64,000 bases of DNA from Deltaproteobacteria bacterium (GCA_016713665.1 JADJOR010000002.1:558001-622000); one strand, 5' to 3'. Counted from the first letter of the stretch, positions 25,310 to 33,805 are shown. The notes: generated from the letters alone by a model not told the origin. Program-made: numbers and translations.

Positions 25310-25878
25310 ACGCCGACGCGTCGGCCAACGGCCTCACCCGATCGTGCGTCCGCGCACGCACTCGCGCGGTGCTCTCCTTCGGTGGCTCCGGCAATCCCGA
25401 CGTCCTGCTGGTCGAGGCCGACGGTGGGCTCGTCGTCGTCAAGGATTTCTACCCGCGTGGGCGCTTCGTGCGACGCTGGCTCGGGCCCTGGCTGCTGCGA
25501 CGCGAGGTGCGCGCCTACGGGCGACTGGCCGGGGTTGCGGCCGTCCCGCATCTGCTCGGGTGGCTCGACGAGGCGGCGATCGTGCTCGAGTACCGACCGG
25601 GGGTGCTCTTGTCCCGAAGTCTCTCGGGACGACTGAGCCCCGGCTTCATCGATCGCCTGGAGGCCGCGATCGTCGAGATGCATCGGCGGGGCGTCGTCCA
25701 TCTCGATCTGCGTCACCGGAGCAACGTGCTCGCCGGTCGGGATGGCGATCCGATCGTGCTCGATTTCGCGTCGGCGATCGGCTTCGAATCCTCGACCCGA
25801 CTCGGTCGGCTCGGCGTGCGGATTCTCGGCTGCTTCGATCGACGGGCGCTGGCCAAGTGGCGCAAGCGCCTGGGCTGA
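25306..25878 (+). CDS. Small LPS-kinase-like (protein kinase fold) protein
   Basis: A 190-residue kinase-fold protein starting at the GTG that overlaps the previous stop. Visible kinase elements are the ATP-binding lysine (LVVVKDFYPRG), a helix-C-like glutamate (LLRREVRAYGRL), the catalytic loop HLDLRHRSNVL with Asp and Asn, and the metal-binding Asp in IVLDFASA. This pattern resembles the KdkA/WaaP/RIO-like lipopolysaccharide kinases. It is short, lacking most of the C-lobe. It converges tightly on the exonuclease gene, with 11 bases between the stops. The substrate is unknown. Confidence 0.7.
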   Translation: MNADASANGLTRSCVRARTRAVLSFGGSGNPDVLLVEADGGLVVVKDFYPRGRFVRRWLGPWLLRREVRAYGRLAGVAAVPHLLGWLDEAAIVLEYRPGVLLSRSLSGRLSPGFIDRLEAAIVEMHRRGVVHLDLRHRSNVLAGRDGDPIVLDFASAIGFESSTRLGRLGVRILGCFDRRALAKWRKRLG

Positions 25879-25889
25879 TCGGCGGGGCG

Positions 25890-26477
25890 TCAGGCGCGCG
25901 GCTCGGGCAGCTCGGCGGGCTCGCGCGGGGCGAGGCGGGCGATGTAATGGCGGAAGCACTCGAGCGTGAGGCGGGCGTCCTCGATCGCGCGGTGGGCGAC
26001 GCCTCCTTCGCCGAGCAGACCTGCGGACGTCGCCGCTTGTCGCAGCGAGATCGAGCGAGCAGGCTCCCCCGAGACGAGCGACCAGGCGTAGTAGAGCGTC
26101 GCGAGGTCGAGCACGTGGTAGTCGAAGGGGTAGGGCATCGCACAGCTGCGGTACGCCCGCTCGAGGAAGAGCACGTCCATGCGGACGTTCTGGCCGGCGG
26201 GGACGACCTTCCGATCCGGCGGCAGCAGGGCGACGATTTCCGTCAGGACCTGGCGAAGGCCGGGCGCGGCCGCCCAGAGCTCCGGGTCGTAGCCGAAGAT
26301 CGCCGCCGACTCCGGCGTGATCCGCTCCGGTCGCGCACGCACCCGCCAGTGGCCCTCGGCGAGTTCGTTCAGGCGGGCGTCGGTCACGATGACCCCGACT
26401 TCGGTCAGGTCGTGGAGGTCGACGTCGAGCCCGCCGAACTCGCAATCGAGGAAGGCGAAGACCAGCTCCGTGCTCAT
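25890..26477 (-). CDS. DEDDh 3'-5' exonuclease (DnaQ-like)
   Basis: A 195-residue exonuclease-fold protein. The acidic residues are seen as FLDCEFGGLD (ExoI), AGQNVRMDVLFLE (ExoII) and AHRAIEDARLT (ExoIII with His and Asp), the DEDDh pattern. It could be a DNA polymerase III epsilon-like or an RNase T/oligoribonuclease-like enzyme. VVPAGQNVRMD resembles the ribonuclease T/epsilon superfamily, but no polymerase-binding tail is seen. It lies just downstream of tRNA-Glu on the same strand. Confidence 0.82.
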   Translation of the reverse strand: MSTELVFAFLDCEFGGLDVDLHDLTEVGVIVTDARLNELAEGHWRVRARPERITPESAAIFGYDPELWAAAPGLRQVLTEIVALLPPDRKVVPAGQNVRMDVLFLERAYRSCAMPYPFDYHVLDLATLYYAWSLVSGEPARSISLRQAATSAGLLGEGGVAHRAIEDARLTLECFRHYIARLAPREPAELPEPRA

Positions 26478-26556
26478 TCGCGCTCGCTTCGGGAAATCGG
26501 GTCGACGGGGCGGCGGGCCCGCAAAGGCGGGGACCGCCGGTCCGGAGAAGAGATCA

Positions 26557-26632
26557 TGGTGCTCCCAACGGGACTCGAACCCGTGTTTCAGCCTTGAGAG
26601 GGCCGCGTCCTAGGCCACTAGACGATGGGAGC
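26557..26632 (-). tRNA. tRNA-Glu (anticodon CUC)
   Basis: Read on the minus strand, the acceptor GCTCCCA pairs with TGGGAGC, followed by discriminator A and an encoded CCA (26557-26559). The anticodon arm CGGCC-CTCTCAA-GGCTG gives anticodon CTC, which reads GAG codons. The T arm is CGGGTTCGAACCCG. The length of 76 bases including CCA is canonical. A promoter lies just upstream. Confidence 0.97.
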
Positions 26633-26646
26633 CCAGAAGGCGCGCG

Positions 26647-26676
26647 AGACTAGCCGCGTCGTCACGCGCCTGTCAA
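26647..26676 (-). promoter_or_regulatory. Sigma-70 promoter of tRNA-Glu
   Basis: On the minus strand a perfect TTGACA (26676-26671) is followed by a -10 box (CTAGTC with a 17-base spacer, or TAGTCT with 18). The start point would fall about 8 bases before the mature tRNA 5' end. Confidence 0.7.
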
Positions 26677-26896
26677 CCCGAGGGGCGGCCAAGGACGAGG
26701 CTCGGGAATTCCACCCGCAAGCGAGCTCCAGGCGGCGAGGTGCCGCGATTGGTCGCTCCGGGGCGCGATTCGGCGCTTCGTGGCGCCCGACACGCCGGGG
26801 CTCGTCCCCGGGTCGGCCGCTCTGGGGCTCGGATCCCGGAGCATTGCCTCAAGGGTGCGGAATCCCTTGCCGATGGGAAGCGCATCGTGTGTCGGC

Positions 26897-26912
26897 TGGC
26901 ACGCGTGTTGCT
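26897..26912 (+). promoter_or_regulatory. Sigma-54 (RpoN) promoter of the pilin gene
   Basis: TGGCACGCGTGTTGCT is an exact consensus -24/-12 element, with GG at 26898-26899 and GC at 26910-26911, 12 bases apart. Transcription would begin near 26923, about 60 bases before the pilA start. Sigma-54 control of pilA by PilS/PilR is established in Myxococcus and Pseudomonas; pilSR are not in this window. The rest of the 351-base gap (26633-26983) shows only the tRNA promoter. Confidence 0.9.
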
Positions 26913-26983
26913 CTCGCTCTCGTCGGGCGGGGCGTGGGACTCGCCGTTCGCGGCTTTGCGGACGGCCCCACAGGGAGAATCGA

Positions 26984-27571
26984 ATGGCCGGGAAGTGCAC
27001 GAAGCGATCTCGGGGTTTCACGCTGATCGAGCTCATGATCGTCGTCGCGATCATCGGCGTGTTGGCCTCGGTCGCGATTCCGTCTTTCATCAACTATCAG
27101 CTCTCGTCCAAGCGCACCGAGGCCTACGCGAACCTCTCGGCGCTGGCGAAGGCGCAGAAGTCCTACTTCGCGGAGTACAACACCTTCGTGCCGGCGCTGT
27201 CCGAGCCCGGCTTCACGCTCGGCAGCGTCGCGCCGACGACCACGACCCGGAGCAAGGTGCCGCTGGAGACCGCCTTCGCCGCCGTCGGCTGGGTTCCGGA
27301 CGGCGACGTGTTCTTCGACTACGACACCGCGACGCCGGGGAATTCGGGCAGCGGGACCTGCACCTGCGTCGACGCGTGCTTCACGGCGGCGGCGTATGGC
27401 GATCTCGATGGCGACGGCTCCATTTCTGCGCTGGTCTTCGCTCATCCCGACGCACTCGGCCAGTATTGCGAATCGACCATGGTCGGGTTCGCTCCGCCGC
27501 TCAACACCGCCGGGAGCCGCATGCTCGACGAGGTCGCTCGCATTCCAATGGGAATCGCCGACGACTTCTAG
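26984..27571 (+). CDS. pilA: Type IV pilin
   Basis: The major or a minor subunit of the type IV pilus. A short basic leader (MAGKCTKRSRG) ends at the prepilin peptidase site, followed by the mature N-terminal helix FTLIELMIVVAIIGVLASVA with Phe1 and Glu5. The C-terminal domain contains NYQLSSKRTEAYANLSALAK and two Cys pairs (CTCVDACF, then QYC). An acidic DGDVFFDYD/DLDGDGS segment could bind calcium. The mature length of about 184 residues is typical of Myxococcus-like pilins. The ATG at 26984 follows GGGAG. It is transcribed from a sigma-54 promoter and followed by pilG, pilH, pilI and pilD. Confidence 0.93.
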   Translation: MAGKCTKRSRGFTLIELMIVVAIIGVLASVAIPSFINYQLSSKRTEAYANLSALAKAQKSYFAEYNTFVPALSEPGFTLGSVAPTTTTRSKVPLETAFAAVGWVPDGDVFFDYDTATPGNSGSGTCTCVDACFTAAAYGDLDGDGSISALVFAHPDALGQYCESTMVGFAPPLNTAGSRMLDEVARIPMGIADDF

Positions 27572-27656
27572 GTTCGATGACGACCCGTACTCGGCGTTCC
27601 GTCACCGGCCCGCGCCGGCGACGAAACGCATTCGACGGCGTGATAAGGGGCACGAG

Positions 27657-28655
27657 TTGTCGAAGAGATGGATCCAGGTCGGGCTGTTCGTGGCCTCGGT
27701 GGGTTGCGCGGGGTGGGCTCACGACCGTCTGCCGATCTCGCCCGAGGCCGGTTCCGGACAAGGATTCCTGCCGAATCCCGAGCATGCTCGCGCCCTGGCC
27801 GTCGGATTCGACGCGATCCTGGCCGACTACCATTGGCTTCGCGCCGTCCAGGTCGTGGGGAGCGCGCCGAGCGTCGACCCCGAGCGCGCCGAGCATCTCG
27901 GTCGACTCGTCGACGTCGTGACCACGCTCAACCCCCATGTGGATCATCCCTATCGATTCGCTGCGATCTGGCTGACCCACGACGAAGATCAGGTCCGCGA
28001 AGGCATCCGGCTCCTTCGGCGGGGGACGCAGCATCACCCCGAGGACTGGCGCAACTACTTCTACCTGGGCTTCGAGCAGTTCTTCTATCTCGGCGAGTAC
28101 GAGCTGGCGGCCGAGTCCCTCGAGAAGGCGATGGCGCGAGACGGGGCGCCTCCCTATCTCGCGCGCCTCGTCGCGCGGCTCAAGGCCCAGTCCGGCGACA
28201 TCGACGTGGCCGAGGTCTTCCTGCGCGAGATGCTGCGCAACACCGTCGATCCCGAGGACCGCGCGCGACTGCAGATCGCCCTCGACGAGATCGAGCTCGA
28301 ATACAAGGCGCGCCTGCTCGACCGAGCGCGAGCCGCCTATCGGGTCGCCGCGGGACGGGACATCCGGAGCGTCGAGGAGCTGATCCGACCGCCGCACCGC
28401 ATGCTCGAAAAGCTGCCCAGCCCCGAGCCCGACGCGATCCCCGTGGCGCTCGCGCGCGGCTCGCGGTGGAAGATCGATCCGCGCACACGTCGCATCGTGA
28501 CGAGCTATCTCGGCCGTCGCTACGAGGTTCATCTGTCGCCGAGCGATCGCGCGCGGCTCGCGCAATGGAAGGAGTCGAAGCGGGGCGGCCGGGCTGCGGA
28601 TACGGACACAACGCCGGATGCGTCCGCGAATCGGGATGCAGGAGGGGTGCGGTGA
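27657..28655 (+). CDS. pilG: PilG-like protein of the pilus ABC system (TPR-like)
   Basis: A 332-residue protein whose position between pilA and an ABC ATPase/permease pair matches Myxococcus xanthus pilG, which is required with PilH and PilI for pilus assembly and motility. This is not the CheY-like PilG of Pseudomonas. The N-terminal hydrophobic segment (IQVGLFVASVGCAGWAHDRL) is a signal anchor. TPR-like helices follow (NYFYLGFEQFFYLGEYELAA, then KAMARDGAPPYLARLVARLK). The tail from about residue 305 is polar and disordered. The TTG at 27657 has AAGGGG six bases upstream. The identity rests mainly on gene order. Confidence 0.78.
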   Translation: MSKRWIQVGLFVASVGCAGWAHDRLPISPEAGSGQGFLPNPEHARALAVGFDAILADYHWLRAVQVVGSAPSVDPERAEHLGRLVDVVTTLNPHVDHPYRFAAIWLTHDEDQVREGIRLLRRGTQHHPEDWRNYFYLGFEQFFYLGEYELAAESLEKAMARDGAPPYLARLVARLKAQSGDIDVAEVFLREMLRNTVDPEDRARLQIALDEIELEYKARLLDRARAAYRVAAGRDIRSVEELIRPPHRMLEKLPSPEPDAIPVALARGSRWKIDPRTRRIVTSYLGRRYEVHLSPSDRARLAQWKESKRGGRAADTDTTPDASANRDAGGVR

Positions 28656-29603
28656 TCGGAGAGCCGCGTGAAGTGGTGCGGGTGACGAACCTCGTCAAGG
28701 ATTTCCGTGTGGGCTTCGGCATGCGCCGCCGCCGGGTCCTCGACGACGTGAGCTTCGTCGCGCACGAGGGTGAGATCTTCGGCTTCGTGGGACCGAATGG
28801 CGCCGGCAAGACGACGACCCTGAAGGTCCTGATGGGACTCGTCCGGCCGACCTCGGGCTCCGCGTCGATCCTCGGGCGCAACGTCGAGGAGTCGGAGTTC
28901 CGGGACAAGATCGGATTCCTGCCCGAGAACCCGTACTTCCACGCATTCCTCACGGCGCGCGAGATCCTCGACTTCTACGCCCGACTCTCCGGCGTCGCCT
29001 CCGACCATCGCGCAGAGCGCGTGGATCGGCTCCCTCGAGACGGTCCACCTCACGCACGCGGCGGACATGCGCCTCAAGACCTTCTCGAAGGGCATGCTGC
29101 AGCGGGTCGGGGTCGCCCAGGCCCTGATCCACGATCCCAGCGTGGTCTTTCTCGACGAGCCGATGAGCGGGCTCGACCCGATCGGTCGTCGCGAGATCCG
29201 CGAGGTGATCCTCGCGCTGCGGGCCGAGGGCAAGACGGTGTTCATGAACACGCACATCCTCTCCGACGTCGAGATGATCTGCGATCGTGTCGCGATCATC
29301 GTCAAGGGATCCATCCGCAAACAGGGATCGCTCCGCGAGCTCGTCGGCGAAGGGGAATGCGCGACGCGCATCGTCGTCGAGGGGCTCTCCGTCGAGGCCG
29401 CGGAGTCGCTCGAGTCGGGGCTCGGCGCGAGGCTCCGGGCCGCGGGCGATCGGATCGCGATCGAGGTCGACTCGAAGGCCGTCGAGGCGGTCTTGCGCGT
29501 CGTGCTCTCGTCCGGGGCCTCCGTCGTATCGCTCCACCGATTGCATCCCTCGCTCGAGGACGTCTTCATGGCCGCGGTGCGCGAAGCGGAGGGTGAGCGA
29601 TGA
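28652..29603 (+). CDS. pilH: PilH-like ABC transporter ATPase, with a one-base frameshift
   Basis: The ATP-binding subunit of the ABC system next to pilA. It starts at the GTG overlapping the pilG stop, with GGAGGGG just upstream. Walker A (GPNGAGKTTTLKVLMG) lies in the first frame, and the ABC signature (TFSKGMLQRVGVAQAL), Walker B (VVFLDEPMSGLDP) and switch His (NTHILSD) lie in another. The frames join at 29032-29034: one extra C in a CCC run (GGCTCCCTCGAG) breaks the protein, and removing it restores RLLETVHLTHAADMRLK. The C-terminal domain (about residues 225-316) is an ATPase accessory domain. The gene is probably intact, with an indel error in the sequence. Confidence 0.85.
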
Positions 29604-30376
29604 AGTCCTTCGTCCGGATCCACGCATTGGCCGCCAACACGTTCCGCGAGGCGATCCGTAACAAGCTCCTGTATGCGCTGCTCGCGTTCTCGGTCGTGCT
29701 GATCGGCGCAGGCGTCCTGCTGGCCTCGCTCTCCTACGTCGAGGTCGACGAGATCCTGCAGGACATGGGCATGGCGGCGATCCGCCTCTTCAGCGCCGGC
29801 ATCGCGATGTTCGTCGGCGCTGGCCTGGTCCACAACGAGGTCGACCGGCGAACGGTCTTCACGATCCTCTCGAAGCCGGTCTCGCGCAGCGAGTTCCTGA
29901 TCGGAAAATGGGCGGGTCTGACCGTCACCGTCTGGCTCCAGCTCGTCCTGATGGCGATGGCCTTCGCCGCCGTCTCGTCGCTGGCCGGCGCGCCCGTCGA
30001 GCTCGAGCACGGTCTGGCCATCGCCTTGATCGGCCTCGAGCTCATGGTCGTCGTCGCGATCGCCACGCTCTTCTCGTGCTTCACGACGCCGATGCTGGCT
30101 TCGTTCTATACGTTCGGGCTCTGGCTGATCGGCCACCTCTCGCGGGACCTCTATCTGCTCGGACAGCAGTCCGACCAGCCCTCCGTGCCGGGGCTCTCGG
30201 CCGCCCTCTATGCGGTGCTCCCGGACTTCGAGGTCTTCAACAAGACGCTCGAGGCCGTCCATGGACTGCCGATCCGCGGCGACGAGGTCGGCTTCGCGGC
30301 CTTGTATGCCGTCGGATATTCGGGTGTGGTCCTCGTGCTCGCATCGACGATCTTCGCCCGCCGGGATCTCAAGTAG
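29600..30376 (+). CDS. pilI: PilI-like ABC transporter permease
   Basis: The 258-residue membrane partner of PilH, coupled to it by an ATGA overlap. About six hydrophobic helices are seen (LLYALLAFSVVLIGAGVLLA, AAIRLFSAGIAMFVGAGLV, LTVTVWLQLVLMAMAFAAV, LAIALIGLELMVVVAIATLF and the C-terminal YAVGYSGVVLVLASTIFARR). The soluble loop VDRRTVFTILSKPVSRSEFL is the typical ABC-2 permease coupling motif. In Myxococcus this permease is needed for pilus biogenesis; its transported substrate is unknown. Confidence 0.84.
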   Translation: MKSFVRIHALAANTFREAIRNKLLYALLAFSVVLIGAGVLLASLSYVEVDEILQDMGMAAIRLFSAGIAMFVGAGLVHNEVDRRTVFTILSKPVSRSEFLIGKWAGLTVTVWLQLVLMAMAFAAVSSLAGAPVELEHGLAIALIGLELMVVVAIATLFSCFTTPMLASFYTFGLWLIGHLSRDLYLLGQQSDQPSVPGLSAALYAVLPDFEVFNKTLEAVHGLPIRGDEVGFAALYAVGYSGVVLVLASTIFARRDLK

Positions 30377-30485
30377 GCGGGTCGAGCTGGAAGCGCCGGG
30401 GCCCGCGCATCGCGACGCGCGACGGGTCGGGGACGTCGGGATCGCGTAGAGTCGGCGTGCGGGCAGGTGGGAGGAGCGATTCCAG

Positions 30486-31361
30486 ATGTCGATCGAGATC
30501 GCACCGGCTGCGCTCCTTCCGCTGGCGCTCGTCCTGGGCCTCCTGATCGGATCCTTCCTGAACGTCGTGATCCATCGCGTGCCGGCCGGCTTGTCGATCG
30601 TGCATCCGCCTTCGCATTGCCCGCGGTGTGAGTCGAAGATCGCGCCCTGGGACAACGTGCCGGTGCTCTCCTATCTCCTGCTTCGCGGGCGTTGTCGCCG
30701 TTGCGGCGTGCCGATCTCGTTGCGCTATCCGGCCGTCGAGCTGGTCACGGGCCTGGTCTTCCTGGCCATCGCCTGGCGATTCGGTGCCAGCCTCTGGACG
30801 ATCGTGTTCTGTCTCTTCGCAGCGGCCCTGATCGCGGCGGCGATGATCGACGCCGACCATCAGATCATTCCGGACGAGATCTCGCTCGGCGGCCTCGTCA
30901 CGGCGCTGCTCCTCGTGCCGATCGTCCAGTGGCGAAGCGGCGGGGACTATCTCGGCGCGCTCGTGCGCAGTGGCATCGGCGCGATCGTGGGAGCCGGTGT
31001 GCTGTGGGGGGTCGCCTTCCTGCATGCGCGGGTCGCGGTCGCGATGGGCCGGCGATTCGAGCACTGGCCCGGAGAGGGGGTCGCGCTCCCCCGTCCGTCG
31101 GAGGCCGACTACTGGCTCTGGTTTCCGGGGCTCGGCCTCGGAGACGTCAAGCTTCTCGCGATGATCGGGGCCGTGCTTGGGCCGATCGGTGTTCTCGACT
31201 CGATCCTGGCCTCGTCTCTCGTCGGGCTCGTGCTCGGGGGCCTCCAGGCCGTGCTGCGCGGCGGGGTCGGATTTCCGTTCGGCTTCGCACCGGCGATCGC
31301 GGTCGGCGCGATCGTGACGCTCTTCCTGCCCCAGCTCTGGCTGCTTCGCATCTTCGGCTGA
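30486..31361 (+). CDS. pilD: Prepilin leader peptidase / N-methyltransferase
   Basis: It cleaves and N-methylates type IV prepilins such as the PilA encoded here. The N-terminal part has GSFLNVVIHRVP and the zinc-binding cysteine pairs HCPRC and GRCRRCG. The aspartyl-protease residues lie in AAMIDADHQIIPDE (near 121) and GLGLGDVKLLAMIGA (near 217). At 291 residues with about eight TM helices it has normal length. It closes the pilA-pilG-pilH-pilI-pilD block and converges on gltX, with only 15 bases between the stop codons. Confidence 0.95.
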   Translation: MSIEIAPAALLPLALVLGLLIGSFLNVVIHRVPAGLSIVHPPSHCPRCESKIAPWDNVPVLSYLLLRGRCRRCGVPISLRYPAVELVTGLVFLAIAWRFGASLWTIVFCLFAAALIAAAMIDADHQIIPDEISLGGLVTALLLVPIVQWRSGGDYLGALVRSGIGAIVGAGVLWGVAFLHARVAVAMGRRFEHWPGEGVALPRPSEADYWLWFPGLGLGDVKLLAMIGAVLGPIGVLDSILASSLVGLVLGGLQAVLRGGVGFPFGFAPAIAVGAIVTLFLPQLWLLRIFG

Positions 31362-31376
31362 GGCGCGGGCGGGCGT

Positions 31377-32822
31377 CTATGCCCCGCCGGTCTTCGGACC
31401 GGCCTCGTTCGCCGCTCGCTCCCGGATGAATTGCGCGGCCTCGCGCAGCCTGGCGACTGCCCGCTCCCGACCGACGACTTCGACGGTCTCGTAGATGCCG
31501 GGGGAGGCCGTCGTTCCGGTCACCGCGACGCGAACGGGCTGGGCGAGCTTGCCGAGCTTGAGATCGCCTGCGGCCTTGCAGGCCTGCTCGAAGGCAGACT
31601 CGATCGTGGCCGTGCTCCATTCGTCGAGGCCCGCGAGGGCTTCGGCCAGCTTCTCGAGCGCGTCGAGCACAGCCGGCCGGAGATGTTTGTTCGCCGCGTC
31701 GGGCTCGATTTCGGGCTCCTCGACGAGCACGAAGCGCGCCTTCTCCGCCATCTCGACGAGCTGCGTCGAGCGCTCGCGCAGCAGATCGAGCAGCCGATCG
31801 AGCGCCGCGTCGCGAACGACTGCCCGACCCGCGACGGACTCCAGGAAGGGCTTTGCGGCCGAAAACAGCGCTTCAGGCGGCCGGGCCTTGATGTAATGCT
31901 GGTTGAGCCAGGCGAGCTTCGCGAGATCGGCCTGCGCGCCCGAGCGCCCGACGTGGGCCAGGTCGAAATGCTCGACGATCTCGGCGGCGGAGAAGATCTC
32001 CTGGTCGCCGTGGGACCAGCCGAGGCGCGCCAGCCAGTTGAGCATCGCCTCGGGCAGGTAGCCGTCGGCCCGGAACTGCTGCAGCGAGACCGGATCCCGG
32101 CGCTTCGAGAGCTTGCGACCGCTCGCGGAGACGATCAACGGAACGTGGGCGAAGGTCGGGATCTGTGCGCCCAGGGCCCGGTAGATCGCGAGCTGGAAGG
32201 GCGTATTGCTGTGGTGGTCGGCACCGCGCACGATGTGCGTGATGCCCATGTCGACGTCGTCGACGACGACGGCGAGGTGGTAGAGCGGCGTCCCGTCGCT
32301 GCGGCGGAGGATGCCGTCGCCGATCTCGCTGCCCTCCTGGCCACTCGGCCCGAAGACGAGATCGTCCCAGCGCAACGCGCGCTCGTGGTCGATGCGCAGC
32401 CGGACGGTATGGGGACCGCAATCGGGGCCCAGCGCTGCGTCGCGGCAACGGCCGTCGTAGTTGCCTTTGCCGCCCGCGGCGATGTCGGCGGCGCGGCGGG
32501 TCTCGAGCTCCTCCCGCGAACAGATGCAGCGATAGGCCGCGCCGCGGGCGAGCAGCTGCTCGACGACCTCCCGATGGCGTTCGGCCCGCTCGCTCTGGCG
32601 ATAGGGTCCCTCGTCCCACCCGATGCCGAGCCACTCGAGGCCCTCGAGCACGGCGGCCTCGGACTCCCGGGTCGAGCGTTCGAGGTCGGTGTCTTCGATG
32701 CGAAGGAGGAAGGTGCCCCCCAGCTTGCGCGTCAGGGCCCAGTTGAACAGGGCCGTGCGGGCGCCACCAATATGAAGGAACCCCGTGGGGCTCGGGGCGA
32801 ATCGGGTGCGAAAGGTCGTCAT
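31377..32822 (-). CDS. gltX: Glutamyl-tRNA synthetase
   Basis: A class I synthetase of 481 residues. The HIGH motif is FAPSPTGFLHIGGARTALFN at residues 8-27, and the KMSKS motif is GRKLSKRRDPVSL near residue 237. CICSREELE lies in the zinc/insert region, and a C-terminal anticodon-binding domain with SPGIYETVEVVGRERAV follows. It should charge the tRNA-Glu encoded 4.7 kb away. Whether it is discriminating or also charges tRNA-Gln cannot be settled from this window. It is divergent from yceD. Confidence 0.95.
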   Translation of the reverse strand: MTTFRTRFAPSPTGFLHIGGARTALFNWALTRKLGGTFLLRIEDTDLERSTRESEAAVLEGLEWLGIGWDEGPYRQSERAERHREVVEQLLARGAAYRCICSREELETRRAADIAAGGKGNYDGRCRDAALGPDCGPHTVRLRIDHERALRWDDLVFGPSGQEGSEIGDGILRRSDGTPLYHLAVVVDDVDMGITHIVRGADHHSNTPFQLAIYRALGAQIPTFAHVPLIVSASGRKLSKRRDPVSLQQFRADGYLPEAMLNWLARLGWSHGDQEIFSAAEIVEHFDLAHVGRSGAQADLAKLAWLNQHYIKARPPEALFSAAKPFLESVAGRAVVRDAALDRLLDLLRERSTQLVEMAEKARFVLVEEPEIEPDAANKHLRPAVLDALEKLAEALAGLDEWSTATIESAFEQACKAAGDLKLGKLAQPVRVAVTGTTASPGIYETVEVVGRERAVARLREAAQFIRERAANEAGPKTGGA

Positions 32823-33024
32823 GCGGCGCGCAGCATATCGCAGGGCCGGGTGCCGAAGGGGTGTTCGACGCTCGAGCAGGGATGCGGCCAGGCCCCCCCT
32901 GCGCTATTTCCCAGGCGCGCCACCCCCCGCTCGCCTGGAGTTGGCGCTCCACCCCCGATCGATCCCCCCAACAGAACAGGTCGAGTGGTCGGGACCTTCC
33001 CGTGCCGTCGATGGACGCGTGCCG

Positions 33025-33765
33025 ATGTCCCAGTTCAAGCTCCTGATCGATCGGCTGACGGACCGGCCCCAGCGCTTCGATTACGAGGCGCCGCCGGAGT
33101 GGTGGACCCATCGCGCCGGCGAAGACGACCGGCCCGGGGAGGGAGAGATCGATCGCCCCTTCCGCTTCGAGCTCACCGCCCGACGGCTCGGCGAGGACGT
33201 CCTGGTCGAGGGATCACTCGAGGGCGGGCTGTCGGCCGAGTGCAGTCGATGCACTCGGCGCTATGCTCACGCGCTTCGCGACACCTTCCGACTCGTGCTC
33301 GAGCCGTACGGCGAGGACCTGCGTGGTTCGGCGAGGGCCCACGATTCGATCGATCCCGAGGGCGATCGGGCTCTTGCCGTGAACGGGATGTGCCTGGGAG
33401 ACGACCTCGAGGCGGGATGGTTTCGGGGACCGGTGATCTTCCTGGACGACTTCTTCGCGGAGGTCGTCGCGACGGCGATGCCGATCCAGCCGTTGTGCGA
33501 CGAGGAATGTCCGGGCCTCTGTCCGCATTGCGGCATGGAGCGCGGCATGGGGCGCGCATCGGGTGCGGAATCGGGTCGCCGCGATGGGCAGGCGACGGAG
33601 CAGACGGCCGCGGTCTGTCGCTGTACGGACGAACGGGTGGAGTCCCCATTCGCTGTGCTGGCGAACTGGAAGGGGAAGTCGGAGTCCGAATCGAACGCTG
33701 GCAAGGCATCCGGGAAGACCGGGGGTCGAACGGCGAGCGGCGCGGGCTCTCGTAAACGAAGCTGA
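33025..33765 (+). CDS. yceD: YceD/DUF177 family protein
   Basis: A protein family found next to rpmF almost everywhere and linked to 23S rRNA accumulation. At 246 residues it is longer than usual. It shows the two metal-type cysteine regions: LSAECSRCTRRYAHAL near residue 72 and LCDEECPGLCPHCGME near 160. The usual third CxC pair (VCRCTD) comes only after about 30 residues of Gly/Ala/Arg insertion. The C-terminus (SNAGKASGKTGGRTASGAGS) is disordered. A GTG two codons upstream (33019) is an alternative start. It is followed by rpmF after 40 bases. Confidence 0.87.
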   Translation: MSQFKLLIDRLTDRPQRFDYEAPPEWWTHRAGEDDRPGEGEIDRPFRFELTARRLGEDVLVEGSLEGGLSAECSRCTRRYAHALRDTFRLVLEPYGEDLRGSARAHDSIDPEGDRALAVNGMCLGDDLEAGWFRGPVIFLDDFFAEVVATAMPIQPLCDEECPGLCPHCGMERGMGRASGAESGRRDGQATEQTAAVCRCTDERVESPFAVLANWKGKSESESNAGKASGKTGGRTASGAGSRKRS

Positions 33766-33805
33766 CGAGTGCCGGCGTGGCCGGCCAACGGGAGATGAGG
33801 ATTCC

